Below are positions 23,250-31,785 of a stretch of DNA of 41,986 nt, one piece after another; the first letter of the stretch is position 1; each line of letters starts with the position of its first letter. The DNA comes from Paludibacteraceae bacterium. GTDB lineage: Bacteria; Bacteroidota; Bacteroidia; Bacteroidales; Paludibacteraceae. The stretch covers positions 1 through 41,986 of the forward strand of contig JAKSLB010000029.1 in NCBI GenBank assembly GCA_024401435.1, in the 5' to 3' direction. Made by a program: the position numbers and the translations under genes. A model generated the notes under the pieces. The model was not told the origin of the DNA and ran no database searches. It saw nothing but the letters and a program-made list of their open reading frames with translations.

Positions 23250-23426
23250 AGAGGGTGTATCAAAATGTAAAATCTGATTTTCCAACTTACATTTTGTCAC
23301 TTATTGATATCAATAAAGCCGTTTCAGAGTTATAATCGACGATTAATGTCTCTGAAACGGCAATTTTTTCATGGAAATTTCTTTGATAGTTTAAAATTTA
23401 GCAAGTTTAGTTTTGATACACCCTCT
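23250..23426. mobile_element. MITE-like element with 16-bp terminal inverted repeats
   Basis: AGAGGGTGTATCAAAA (23250-23265) is mirrored exactly at 23411-23426, enclosing about 145 bp with no gene. GAGGGTGT(A/C)TCAAAA ends are typical of some Bacteroidota insertion sequences. Inside is a sub-terminal hairpin (AAAATGTAA/TTACATTTT) and a strong terminator. No clear target duplication is seen. It may be a non-autonomous element or a deleted IS. Confidence 0.65.
23318..23369 (+). terminator. Terminator inside the MITE-like element, after kdsA
   Basis: GCCGTTTCAGAG (23318-23329) pairs exactly with CTCTGAAACGGC (23350-23361), followed by AATTTTTT. It is likely to end the menA-kdsA transcript. Confidence 0.8.
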
Positions 23427-23465
23427 ACCATCTTAACCTTTGATTTGGTTGGAAAAACATCCTCG

Positions 23466-24649
23466 TCACAATTTCAATTCTTCCAATTTCGGAAACATAT
23501 CTCCTGAATCATCTCCTGAATGAGACAAAAACATACAATAATAAACGGGCATATAGGCGATACCATTCTTCATCACGACATTTCCTTCATTACTAAATAC
23601 GATTGCTTTCGAAATTCCGTACTCTGAATTACCAAGAAACTTATTCAAGGCACTATGAGAGGTGTAATCCTTACCCGATTTCACTTCTATAGGTAATGGA
23701 GAAAGGACATCATTCAAATATAACTTCAACAAATTCTTCGTTTCCGACTCTTTAAGAGGAAAGCGAGGATTGCTGATTGCTTTCACTTCCAATGCTATGC
23801 CTGACGCACTAAGATACTCAAACTCATCTGCATAATCATTGAATTCCTTCCATGGTTTTTGTTCTATCTGCTTAAAAATCACTCGTTTCTTTTTATTCTC
23901 CAAATTGCTTGGGATTAAATCATACACCCGACGGATTTTCAGTTTACGTTCCTTGTCATACTGCGAAGCATACACCTTGTATAATTCCAATATCGTCTGT
24001 TGGACATCTCGCACTCGCTGCACATGGCGATCTTCCAAAAAAGCATTCACGCTTCTGGTAATCCGCCTATCAGCATATAATAACGAAATCTCTTCAAAAT
24101 ATTTTCATGTAAAGACGGATTCAACGACACACCTCTTTCAAAACACGATTTCATCTCGGCAATAACCTCTTCACCACAGTTGAGTGCCCATAGGAACTCC
24201 TCAAAATCCAATGGGTACATGTGCTTGATGGTTATGGTTCCAATAGGAACAGAAGGAGTCTCCGCCAAAGCAATACCCAACTGAGAACCGCTTGCTATGT
24301 ATCGAAATCGACCTTCTTGATTGAGGAATTTCAACATCGTAAGTAACTGAGGATAAGATTGTATCTCATCCAAGAAAATCAACGTATCCGTTTTATCTCC
24401 CAACTTATCTTTGGCGAATAATGCCAACTGCATATAGAGATCCTGACACGTGCGAACATGGTCAAACACTTTAGCCCCCTCCTTATCCTCTTTCAGGTTG
24501 ATTTCAATAAAATTCTTAAACAGACGAGTCCCCACATAGCGAATGATAAACGATTTACCTATTTGTCGTGCGCCATCCACCAACAAAATCTTGTTCGGCT
24601 GATTTCGCAAGAAAGACTCTAAAAATGTTGAAAATTTACGTCGTAGCAT
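23466..24649 (-). pseudogene. AAA ATPase with DUF4143 domain, frameshifted and internally deleted
   Basis: From the ATG at 24649 the first 200 codons give a P-loop ATPase (DGARQIGKSFIIRYVGTR, LIFLDEIQSYPQLLTML, YIASGSQLG) ending RYYMLIGGLPEA then stop. Losing one base near 24049 moves the frame; it continues as NAFLEDRHVQRVRDVQQTIL (24050 to 23466) with DUF4143 features (ALEVKAISNPRFPLKESETK, PIEVKSGKDYTSHSALNKFL). Relative to the family, about 60 residues are missing where YLNDV runs straight into LSPLPIEVKSG. It has two lesions and so is dead. Intact members are common, of unknown role, and often in accessory DNA. Confidence 0.85.
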
Positions 24650-24837
24650 ATTTCTCTTTTTTTAAGTTTAGCAAACTTACTAATTTTATGATAGTTACAA
24701 ATAAAATCACCACTTTTTCCATATAAATCACAAGTAATTTTACCACTTATTCCATTTTACAAACCCAATATTCTACCATTTATTCTTGCAGAACGGGACA
24801 TTTTTTCAATCAAAATATTTTGTGTCTCTACTGTTTC

Positions 24838-25089
24838 TTAATCCTTATTATGTTGGAAGATGCTCTGTGAGTCTGTGCCTTCCCCTATACACACAATACT
24901 CGCACACTTATTTATCCGCTTATATTGTATCAATGGATATCGATACCGCAACTCATCATCATTAATATGATTATGAAATAATATATTCGCATTCTCCATC
25001 GTACTGTTCACACAACCACGAAAAATAGGAATTTCTCCACGTGATATCTCATTCTTAAACTGTACTAATAATGTATTTATGTTATTCAT
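24838..25089 (-). pseudogene. Truncated Cas6-like CRISPR RNA endonuclease fragment (83 aa)
   Basis: The run ISRGEIPIFRGCVNSTMENA, ILFHNHINDDELRYRYPLIQ, YKRINKCASIVCIGEGTDS is the N-terminal half of the roughly 220-aa Bacteroidota Cas6-like family ('LFHNH...YRYPLIQYK...I.GI.EG'). The rest is replaced by a short tail and a stop. The sequence beyond 24838 stays loosely coding-like in broken frames. No cas gene or CRISPR array is nearby. Assignment is from pattern memory; the same fold also occurs without CRISPR. Confidence 0.6.
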
Positions 25090-25440
25090 CTGTGCTTTCG
25101 TTATAAATCACGTTATAAATTTAGATGGTATCTACAAATCACCATTTCTCCGTCCGAATCCGCAAAAACAAGAGATATGAACATCCTAAATTGCTTAGGG
25201 ACTTCCCAAATTTAGTGTAATTATCATTCGTCACCTAATTAATTATCAATAAAATTCACCTCCACCGTTTTTTTTATATCAATAACAATTATCCGACAAA
25301 CACAATATTTCCTTCGAATAACTGTATATTGTGCACTTGATTTTTTATTTTTTTCCGTTTTCATCAAAAACTTACATCTCTATCACCCTCTACTTCTCAA
25401 AAAACATCATACATTTGTAAAAAAAATTGTAATAAGAAAT
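25090..25440. other. Intergenic region upstream of the M48 protease gene
   Basis: It is AT-rich, and the only signal is a TACATTTG -7 box at 25410-25417, 24 bases before the ATG. I looked for CRISPR repeats next to the cas6-like fragment and found none. Confidence 0.6.
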
Positions 25441-26655
25441 ATGAGTACTAAGAAACTAGACACATCTATTAAATTAGAGAAGGATTTATTTAATCAAATA
25501 TACAAATCTATGCAAGGTGATGTCATTCAAAACATCATCAAAGCAACAAAAATACCAACCAAACAAAACTACTGGAAAGACTCTTTAGAGGGTCACAGTA
25601 TCAGAGTGGACGAAAAGCTATTGAAAAGATTCTACAATCTTTTCTATGATGTAAAAGAGAAATTAAACTTCCAAGAAAAAGTGGATTTCTACATTACTGG
25701 AGATTCAGAAGTAAACGCTTTCGCCATCATGGCTCAAGAAAAAGATGAAGCTCATATCATCAATGTCAACTCCGCTCTTATCCAATTGATGACCGACGAC
25801 GAACTCCGTTTCGTTATCGGACACGAACTGGGTCACTTGATCAATCAAGACGCTCTCTTACTAAACTTGGTTCAATTCGTGTTTGTTGATAAAGAAATTC
25901 CCGTGCTTTTGGCTCACAAAATTCGCCTTTGGCAACAACTTTCCGAATTGGTAGCTGACCGTTACGGATATTTAGCTACCAACAACCTAAATGTCTGCAT
26001 ATCGGCCTTCTTCAAAATGTCGTCTGGCTTGGACTTCGACAAAATGGGTATCGATTTCGAAAGCTTCATCGAAGAGAACAACCAACGTCTCAGCTACTTT
26101 AAAGACGAAGAAGGATTAAGTTGCGACAGCCACCCTATCAATCCTATCCGCGTAGCTGCCATTCATCTATTCTCCACAGCAAAGAACAACAATGAGTTAA
26201 ATAAAGGGATGTCTAACCTACTGAATATTTTGATGAAAGTACGCAGTTCTGAATTAGACAAAAACTTATCCGTATTCATCGCCACAGCAGGTTTAATCGT
26301 TGCTTCTTGCGATGGTTCAATCGATGAATCAGAATCCGAATGTATACTCGACACACTCTCTCAACTTCAAATATTCCCTAAAAAATATTTGGAAGAATTA
26401 GCAAAAGCCGACATTTCAAAATTGTTCGAGGAATCTATCTGCAAAATCATTGAAATCAACCCAACGCTTCGCGATATGATGTTGGAATATATTATGCAAA
26501 TCATTATTTCCGACAAACGTTTCGATGAAAAAGAAATCGAACTCCTATATAATATTGGTGAAAATCTTTTGGGTTATTCAAGGAAAGAAATTGCCCACTA
26601 TTTTGCAAATATGATTCAAGAGAATTTCGTTCCAAGTTACGATGGCTTAAAATAA
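25441..26655 (+). CDS. M48-type zinc metalloprotease with C-terminal TerB-like domain (404 aa)
   Basis: The zinc site FVIGHELGHLINQD gives H128, E129 and H132; the third ligand is E169 in SELVADRYGYL, the M48 (Ste24/HtpX) layout. Unlike HtpX it has no membrane helices and no signal peptide, so it should be cytosolic. Residues of about 275-390 form an all-helical TerB-like domain (IATAGLIVASCDGSIDESES, IIISDKRFDEKEIELLYNIG). TerB domains appear in stress and phage-defence clusters. The substrate is unknown. It is a single gene with a terminator at 26668-26713. Confidence 0.85.
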   Translation: MSTKKLDTSIKLEKDLFNQIYKSMQGDVIQNIIKATKIPTKQNYWKDSLEGHSIRVDEKLLKRFYNLFYDVKEKLNFQEKVDFYITGDSEVNAFAIMAQEKDEAHIINVNSALIQLMTDDELRFVIGHELGHLINQDALLLNLVQFVFVDKEIPVLLAHKIRLWQQLSELVADRYGYLATNNLNVCISAFFKMSSGLDFDKMGIDFESFIEENNQRLSYFKDEEGLSCDSHPINPIRVAAIHLFSTAKNNNELNKGMSNLLNILMKVRSSELDKNLSVFIATAGLIVASCDGSIDESESECILDTLSQLQIFPKKYLEELAKADISKLFEESICKIIEINPTLRDMMLEYIMQIIISDKRFDEKEIELLYNIGENLLGYSRKEIAHYFANMIQENFVPSYDGLK

Positions 26656-26667
26656 ATCCCAATATGC

Positions 26668-26713
26668 AAAAAGGAAAACCTTTCAGATGTTAGTCTGAAA
26701 GGTTTTCCTTTTT
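26668..26713. terminator. Strong bidirectional terminator
   Basis: AAAAAGGAAAACCTTTCAGA (26668-26687) pairs fully with 26694-26713 around a 6-base loop, with A/T runs at each end. It serves the M48 gene on plus and the GHL10 gene on minus. Confidence 0.9.
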
Positions 26714-26744
26714 CTATAATTTTCCAATAATAAACACCCAATAA

Positions 26745-28247
26745 TCATTTATTACCATACATAACAAACTCATATGGATCACTCTCTTTCCTAAAACGAT
26801 TTACTGCTGTTACCGTAAGATTATAGATGACAGATTCCTTCCATCTTTGTATTTCTCGTAAATCTAACGACGTTTCTACCGTTTTCAACAATATATTCTT
26901 CGGATCCTCAAAGTCACAGTCCAAAGAATCTGCAAATGCATAGACAACATAATAAGCAACAGCTTCACCACTATCTGCCACAACTGGATCCCATTTTAGT
27001 AATGAGTCATTCTCTATTCGTAGATTCATTGGCGAATATGCTTCAGAAGAAGATTTCATCTCCAATGTTAAAGCTGGATTCGTGTAAAATTCAGTTTTCA
27101 AACTATCCAATAATCCCTGAGGATTTCTCAATAAATAATGTGTGCTATAAAACAACAAACCATCTACATTGACACAATCCTTATTAAAACGCATTTGACG
27201 AACCAATTCATTAGGTGTTTTCCATGCTTTCGGCTTATTAACTTCCAATCCAGACGCATATAATCCAAAATACAATTGACAAGATGATGGAATATTCTGT
27301 CGCCACCAAGGTGCTAACACTGCATAATCAGCAACCGTTTTACCTATCTCCCAATATAATTGAGGTGCAATATAATCAATCCAACCCTTTTCCGCCCATA
27401 ATAAAACATCCGCATAAAGATCATCATAATTTGTCACACCTGCCTTAGTGTCAGATCCTCGTGAATCTTTCGCTTTATTTCGCCATACGCCAAATGGACT
27501 AACACCAAATTGGACCCATGGTTTTTCTTGTTTCACCATCTGTTGAATTCGTTGAACAATGCGATTCACATTATCACGTCGCCAATCAGCTTTATTCGTA
27601 AATCCATTCGGATGTTTGGCAAAGGTATCATCATCAGGGAAATCCTTGCCCCCAACTGGGTAAGGATAGAAGTAATCATCCAAATGGAATGCATCAATAT
27701 CATAACGGACAACGATATCCCTTAAAACTGATAATAAATAATCTGCTGTTTCTTCCTGTCCTGGATCAAAGAAAATCTTATCTCCATACTGTTTAAATAA
27801 ATAAGGTTTCTTGTAATAAATGTGATCAGGTGTTAATTTTGATTTGGGAGTATTTGTCACACGATACGGATTAATCCACGCATGTACTTCCATACAACGT
27901 TTATGAGACTCCTCCACCACCACTTGCAATGGATCAAACAAGGAATCAGACGGAGCCTTCCCTTGTGTTCCCGTCAACCATTCCGACCAAGGTTCTATAT
28001 CAGAACGATACAAAGCATCAGAAGTAGGTCTGATTTGGAAAATAACAGTATTGATACCACACTTAGACAAAGAATCCAGAAGCAAGACTAATTCCTGCTT
28101 CTGGAAATCTGATGACGAATCTCGACTCGAAGGCCAATCAATATTTGCAACTGTTGCGATCCAAACGCCTCGCATTTGTCTTTTCTCCTGTGAAAATGTC
28201 AGTACAGGAATCAAAAAGAATAGCACAAACCAATAAAACCTTCTCAT
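26745..28247 (-). CDS. Glycosyl hydrolase-like family 10 (GHL10/DUF187) exported protein (500 aa)
   Basis: The signal peptide ends near TFSQ. The GHL10 barrel starts at EKRQMRGVWIATVANIDWPS, then INTVIFQIRPTSDALYRSDI, HAWINPYRV, DIDAFHLDDYFYPYP (conserved DD motif), FGVSPFGVWRN and IDYIAPQLYWEIG. A C-terminal segment of about 100 residues looks like a beta-sandwich. The family is thought to act on polysaccharide or peptidoglycan; a stem-peptide-free glycan is a guess. It is separated from the GH5 gene by 70 bases on the same strand, so they may be co-transcribed. Confidence 0.88.
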   Translation of the reverse strand: MRRFYWFVLFFLIPVLTFSQEKRQMRGVWIATVANIDWPSSRDSSSDFQKQELVLLLDSLSKCGINTVIFQIRPTSDALYRSDIEPWSEWLTGTQGKAPSDSLFDPLQVVVEESHKRCMEVHAWINPYRVTNTPKSKLTPDHIYYKKPYLFKQYGDKIFFDPGQEETADYLLSVLRDIVVRYDIDAFHLDDYFYPYPVGGKDFPDDDTFAKHPNGFTNKADWRRDNVNRIVQRIQQMVKQEKPWVQFGVSPFGVWRNKAKDSRGSDTKAGVTNYDDLYADVLLWAEKGWIDYIAPQLYWEIGKTVADYAVLAPWWRQNIPSSCQLYFGLYASGLEVNKPKAWKTPNELVRQMRFNKDCVNVDGLLFYSTHYLLRNPQGLLDSLKTEFYTNPALTLEMKSSSEAYSPMNLRIENDSLLKWDPVVADSGEAVAYYVVYAFADSLDCDFEDPKNILLKTVETSLDLREIQRWKESVIYNLTVTAVNRFRKESDPYEFVMYGNK

Positions 28248-28317
28248 CGAACTATTGGGATTACTCCCATATTTTTAGAGGGAACATCTTTATATTCCCC
28301 GATTAATATTAATGTTA

Positions 28318-29610
28318 CTATAATGACGACTTATTTTTTGCCTTTAATTTCTTGAGGATATATTCACCAGATCTAGTTAAAATTTTAGGATCTAATGGAT
28401 ACATTTTACCATCATTCCACTTCAATGCAGCACATTCACCACCTTCAGCACTATAACTCCAATTACACCAACTGACTATTTGATGAGCATCATTATCACC
28501 ATCAAAAATCTTCAACCACTTATCTGTCATTTCAGGACAGAAATTATACCAACCACTTGCATCAGTTGTACCAAACTCGGTTACAAAGATAGGTAGTTCT
28601 TTTAATATACAAGGAATACCTCTTGTCGTATCACCCTTTTGGAATGGTGTCATAAAATCAGGACCTTTTATACCTGCTGCAATAGAGAATGAATCTACTG
28701 GAGTTCCATCATTATGTGAAGCCGAATAGAAATGGAAAGAATACATCAAATTCTCATACACATTTCCATCTCCATCTTGAGGTTCATTACCAATAACATC
28801 TTGAGGACGTTGACTCCACTCAGGAGTTCCACATACACAAATAACATCTTTGTCATTTGATCTAATAATCTTTAACATATCCTCGCAATATGGTTTAATG
28901 TGACGTTGCCATGTTACTTCTCCCTTTGTAGAGTTTGGCTCATTACACAACTCATATATAACGTGTTTTTGATATTGGAATCTACGAGAACAATAAGTAA
29001 AGAAATCGGCAGCCAAATCAACACCACAGGAAGGATGTTTTCTATAATATGCACTTTGTGGATTTCCCGGACTATGAACATGCCAGTCTATTAACAAATA
29101 CATACCATTTTCAGCACACCATTTAACTACATTCTCCAAATGACGAGTACGATGGGTTGGGTTATATGCATATCCACCTTCCTCATCAACATAAAAAGCT
29201 AATCTGAAAACATTACAATTCCAATCCTTTGCCAAAGATTTAATATTTTCTTCTGTTATATTAGCTACACCAGCCCATTGCATTCCATGAGAACTCATAC
29301 CTCTAAGTTGCACTGGATTTCCTTTCTCATCACATAAGCAACGATAACCATTTTTATCCTTACCTACTTTTAACTTTCCCCATTTTGCTACAGGAGAATC
29401 TGTTGGATATTCCAATGGCATCAAAATTTCAACCTCCTTAGAAGAAGGTGATACTTTGCCAAAGGGAGATGACGGTTTAACTGGTTTAACCGCTTCAACT
29501 TTTTTTTCTATATTATCGGCTTTCTGCTCAGATGAATCAGAAGTCTTATTTGAGCAACTGAAAGAAATCATTGCCAACGCTGCACATGAAAAAATCCATT
29601 TTCTTACCAT
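28318..29610 (-). CDS. GH5 family cellulase-like lipoprotein (430 aa)
   Basis: The lipobox ISFSC is followed by a Ser/Thr/Pro/Lys linker to about residue 60. The catalytic domain opens with LRGMSSHGMQWAG and has WNCNVFRLAFYVDEEGG, YLLIDWHVHSPG, the acid/base Glu in VIYELCNEPNST (about residue 222) and the nucleophile Glu in LPIFVTEFGTTDASG (about 345). It should cleave beta-1,4-glucan or a related beta-glycan outside the inner membrane. Its promoter TTTG-N19-TATATTTG (29663-29693) overlaps the end of mtgA. Confidence 0.9.
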   Translation of the reverse strand: MVRKWIFSCAALAMISFSCSNKTSDSSEQKADNIEKKVEAVKPVKPSSPFGKVSPSSKEVEILMPLEYPTDSPVAKWGKLKVGKDKNGYRCLCDEKGNPVQLRGMSSHGMQWAGVANITEENIKSLAKDWNCNVFRLAFYVDEEGGYAYNPTHRTRHLENVVKWCAENGMYLLIDWHVHSPGNPQSAYYRKHPSCGVDLAADFFTYCSRRFQYQKHVIYELCNEPNSTKGEVTWQRHIKPYCEDMLKIIRSNDKDVICVCGTPEWSQRPQDVIGNEPQDGDGNVYENLMYSFHFYSASHNDGTPVDSFSIAAGIKGPDFMTPFQKGDTTRGIPCILKELPIFVTEFGTTDASGWYNFCPEMTDKWLKIFDGDNDAHQIVSWCNWSYSAEGGECAALKWNDGKMYPLDPKILTRSGEYILKKLKAKNKSSL

Positions 29611-29662
29611 AATATTAACTATTATCTGTTAAAAACTCACAAAATTAGATTCTATGTCTATG

Positions 29663-29693
29663 CAAATATATAAATTTTTATTAAAAATGCAAA
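29663..29693 (-). promoter_or_regulatory. Promoter of the GH5 gene
   Basis: The minus strand reads TTTG (29690-29693), 19 bases, then TATATTTG (29663-29670), 53 bases upstream of the ATG. The -33 element lies inside the mtgA coding end. Confidence 0.75.
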
Positions 29694-30421
29694 CCCCAAG
29701 AAGTCTGTTTTACCTTTTTTGATAAATTTATAATTTTTACCTGTTTTGATAACATTTTTTGTGTCGGTTTTTTGGGATTATATTTTAACGGACTAGGCAA
29801 ACAAGTTGCCAACATGGCAGCTTCGTATCTATTTAATTTAGAAGAAGAATGCATATAATAGAAAGTACTAGCAGATTCGACACCATAAATGCCATCTCCC
29901 AATTCCACCACATTCAAATAGACCTCCATAATGCGCTCTTTTGACCAAAAGATTTCAATCAAAACAGTAAAATAGGCTTCCAACCCCTTTCGAATCCATG
30001 ATCGTCGTGGCCACAAGAAAACATTTTTAGCAACTTGCTGAGAAATCGTGCTAGCACCATACACCTTACCCCCTTTCTTGTTTTGCTTTTTCGCCTTTTT
30101 TATGGCTTCGTAATCAAATCCATTATGATCCAAAAATTTATTATCCTCGGATGCAATGACACAATGAATCATATGTGCCGAAATTTTCTCTATCGGAACC
30201 CACTTTTGCTGAATCTTTGCTGATTTCCCATCAGACCATTGCTGACAAACTCGTATCAACATCAGAGGTGTCAACCTTATAGGCACAAATCGAAACACCC
30301 AAACTGCGAGTAACGAGCTTAGTAAAAAGAAAAGCAAGAAACGGCGCATCCATATCAACACTTTATCCAATTTCCCTCTATTCTTTTTCTCTTTCGATTT
30401 CAAAAAAGGGATAGAAAACAT
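29681..30421 (-). CDS. mtgA: Monofunctional peptidoglycan transglycosylase (246 aa)
   Basis: One membrane helix (about residues 27-47) and a GT51 domain: CVIASEDNKFLDHNGFDYEA holds the catalytic Glu (ASEDxxFxxHxGFD), then GASTISQQVAKNVFLWPRRS and KERIMEVYLNVVELGDGIYG. It polymerises lipid II into glycan strands at the inner membrane. There is no transpeptidase domain. It follows the YhcH-like gene with a 2-base gap, so the two are one transcript. Confidence 0.93.
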   Translation of the reverse strand: MFSIPFLKSKEKKNRGKLDKVLIWMRRFLLFFLLSSLLAVWVFRFVPIRLTPLMLIRVCQQWSDGKSAKIQQKWVPIEKISAHMIHCVIASEDNKFLDHNGFDYEAIKKAKKQNKKGGKVYGASTISQQVAKNVFLWPRRSWIRKGLEAYFTVLIEIFWSKERIMEVYLNVVELGDGIYGVESASTFYYMHSSSKLNRYEAAMLATCLPSPLKYNPKKPTQKMLSKQVKIINLSKKVKQTSWGLHF

Positions 30422-30423
30422 TT

Positions 30424-30867
30424 CTATTTAACTTTCACCTTAACAATTATTTTTTTTGTTGTACCATTACCAATCAATGGTGCATGTGCATCTTGAGGGA
30501 AAAAGATTGCAAAAGATCCCACTGAAAGAGCAAAAGAAAAATCGAATTTGTCTTTATAAAATGTAATATCTTGCTTGGGATGGATTTCCTTCAACATTTT
30601 ACATGATTTACGTGACTTATACCCAACATATTCCATATTCGTAATAGGAATCTGTATATCTATATAAGCGTTATGCACCTCCAAATTAGCCATTTGCGGA
30701 CTGCGTAAATCCACAGCATCCACGTTCACATAAAAGTCTTCATCCACATCCGTACGACCGGTTGGTAATTCCTCAAAATTCAACGTCTTTATATAAGAAA
30801 ATACCTTTGCAAACGACGGATGCATGTTTGCATACAAATCTAAATTTTCAATCGTATCTAAAACCAT
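30424..30867 (-). CDS. YhcH/YjgK/YiaL family protein (147 aa)
   Basis: A DUF386 cupin-like protein. Recognisable segments are GRTDVDEDFYVNVDAV near residue 38, EVHNAYIDIQIPI with the metal-binding His, YKDKFDFSFALSVGSFAIFF and FPQDAHAPLIGNG with a second His. Members are linked to sialic acid and other sugar metabolism, probably as sugar anomerases or isomerases. Here it shares an operon with mtgA, which hints at cell-wall sugar turnover. Confidence 0.85.
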   Translation of the reverse strand: MVLDTIENLDLYANMHPSFAKVFSYIKTLNFEELPTGRTDVDEDFYVNVDAVDLRSPQMANLEVHNAYIDIQIPITNMEYVGYKSRKSCKMLKEIHPKQDITFYKDKFDFSFALSVGSFAIFFPQDAHAPLIGNGTTKKIIVKVKVK

Positions 30868-30972
30868 ATGATTAACTTATTTAGAAAGTTTACACCTTCT
30901 CATTAAACCATTTTTATTGTACACCATTTCAGCATCGAAATTATTCCTCATGACAACAAGAAGAATATCTCT

Positions 30973-31000
30973 AAAAAAAAAGGTCTTCATGTTGAAGACC
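30973..31000 (-). terminator. Terminator of the tRNA operon
   Basis: GGTCTTCA/TGAAGACC (30982-31000) with a 3-base loop is followed by nine T on the minus strand (30973-30981), just after the tRNA-Gly 3' end. Confidence 0.9.
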
Positions 31001-31002
31001 AT

Positions 31003-31078
31003 TGGAGCGGAAAACGGGGTTCGAACCCGCGACCCTCAGCTTGGAAGGCTGATGCTCTACCAACTGAGCTACTTCCGC
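31003..31078 (-). tRNA. tRNA-Gly (anticodon TCC)
   Basis: On the minus strand, GCGGAAG...CTTCCAA...GGTTCGAACCC...TTTCCGC T CCA folds as a cloverleaf, with anticodon TCC, discriminator T and an encoded CCA (31003-31005). It decodes GGA/GGG. It is downstream of tRNA-Tyr in one transcript. Confidence 0.95.
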
Positions 31079-31096
31079 AGTTGGATTTTTAATTTG

Positions 31097-31179
31097 TGGG
31101 CGAAGATGGATTCGAACCACCGAAGGCAAGAGCCAGCAGATTTACAGTCTGCCCCATTTGGCCACTCTGGTATTCGCCC
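31097..31179 (-). tRNA. tRNA-Tyr (anticodon GTA)
   Basis: On the minus strand, GGGCGAA pairs with TTCGCCC. The anticodon loop is ACTGTAAATC, with a long variable arm (class II tRNA) and the GGTTCGAATCC T-loop. CCA is not encoded; the 3' sequence is ACAA. Confidence 0.95.
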
Positions 31180-31214
31180 TGTTTTTAAAACGGTTGCAAA
31201 GATACAACTTATTT

Positions 31215-31706
31215 TTAAAATTCCAAAAGTTTTTTGTTAAAATCAACCATTTTTATTGCTGTTATAGCAGCCTCAACACCCTTATTACCTAAACATCCAC
31301 CTGCACGATCCAAAGACTGTTGCATATCATCGGTTGTCAGTAAACCAAAAATGAACGGAACCGTTCCTTCTGTATTCAATTTAGACAATCCATTGGTGGT
31401 TCCTTGACACACATAATCGAAATGCGGAGTTCCACCTCTCACAACGCAACCCAAAGCAATAACAGCGTCCACATCCAACTCCTCACTAATACGTTTTGAG
31501 GCATATATCAATTCAAAACTTCCTGGGACATGAAACACACAAATATTATCCGGATCAGCACCATGCTTAATCAATGTTTCTTGAGCCCCCTCCAACAACT
31601 TATAGGTTACTTCACTATTCCAATCCGAAACAACAATACCAAATGTCATTTCTGCAGCACTTGGAACTGAATCTTTATCATACTTAGATAAATCTACTGT
31701 AGCCAT
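31215..31706 (-). CDS. ribH: 6,7-dimethyl-8-ribityllumazine synthase (163 aa)
   Basis: The penultimate step of riboflavin synthesis; forms 60-mers or pentamers in the cytosol. Signature segments are FHVPGSFELIYASKRI, ALGCVVRGGTPHFDYVCQGT (catalytic His in TPHFDYV), VPFIFGLLTTDDMQQSLDRA and GNKGVEAAITAIKM. The length is normal. It is separated from the upstream TPR gene by a terminator at 31726-31767. No FMN riboswitch is seen. Confidence 0.95.
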   Translation of the reverse strand: MATVDLSKYDKDSVPSAAEMTFGIVVSDWNSEVTYKLLEGAQETLIKHGADPDNICVFHVPGSFELIYASKRISEELDVDAVIALGCVVRGGTPHFDYVCQGTTNGLSKLNTEGTVPFIFGLLTTDDMQQSLDRAGGCLGNKGVEAAITAIKMVDFNKKLLEF

Positions 31707-31725
31707 TTTTTCTCTGTATTAAAAA

Positions 31726-31767
31726 TAAAAAAGGCTTCTAAAAATCATCAAGCGATTAATAGAAGCC
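31726..31767 (-). terminator. Terminator between the TPR gene and ribH
   Basis: GGCTTCTA (31733-31740) pairs with TAGAAGCC (31760-31767). The minus strand continues with TTTTTTATTTTT. Confidence 0.8.
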
Positions 31768-31785
31768 CTAAAAATTTTACATTAA

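Noticed and set aside
25090-25440. CRISPR array near the cas6-like fragment
   Set aside because: No regularly spaced repeats of 24-40 bases are present on either side.
30917-31240. 107-codon plus-strand ORF
   Set aside because: It is a translation of the antisense strand of tRNA-Gly and tRNA-Tyr (ENGVRTRDPQ, MDSNHRRQEP are typical of such artefacts).
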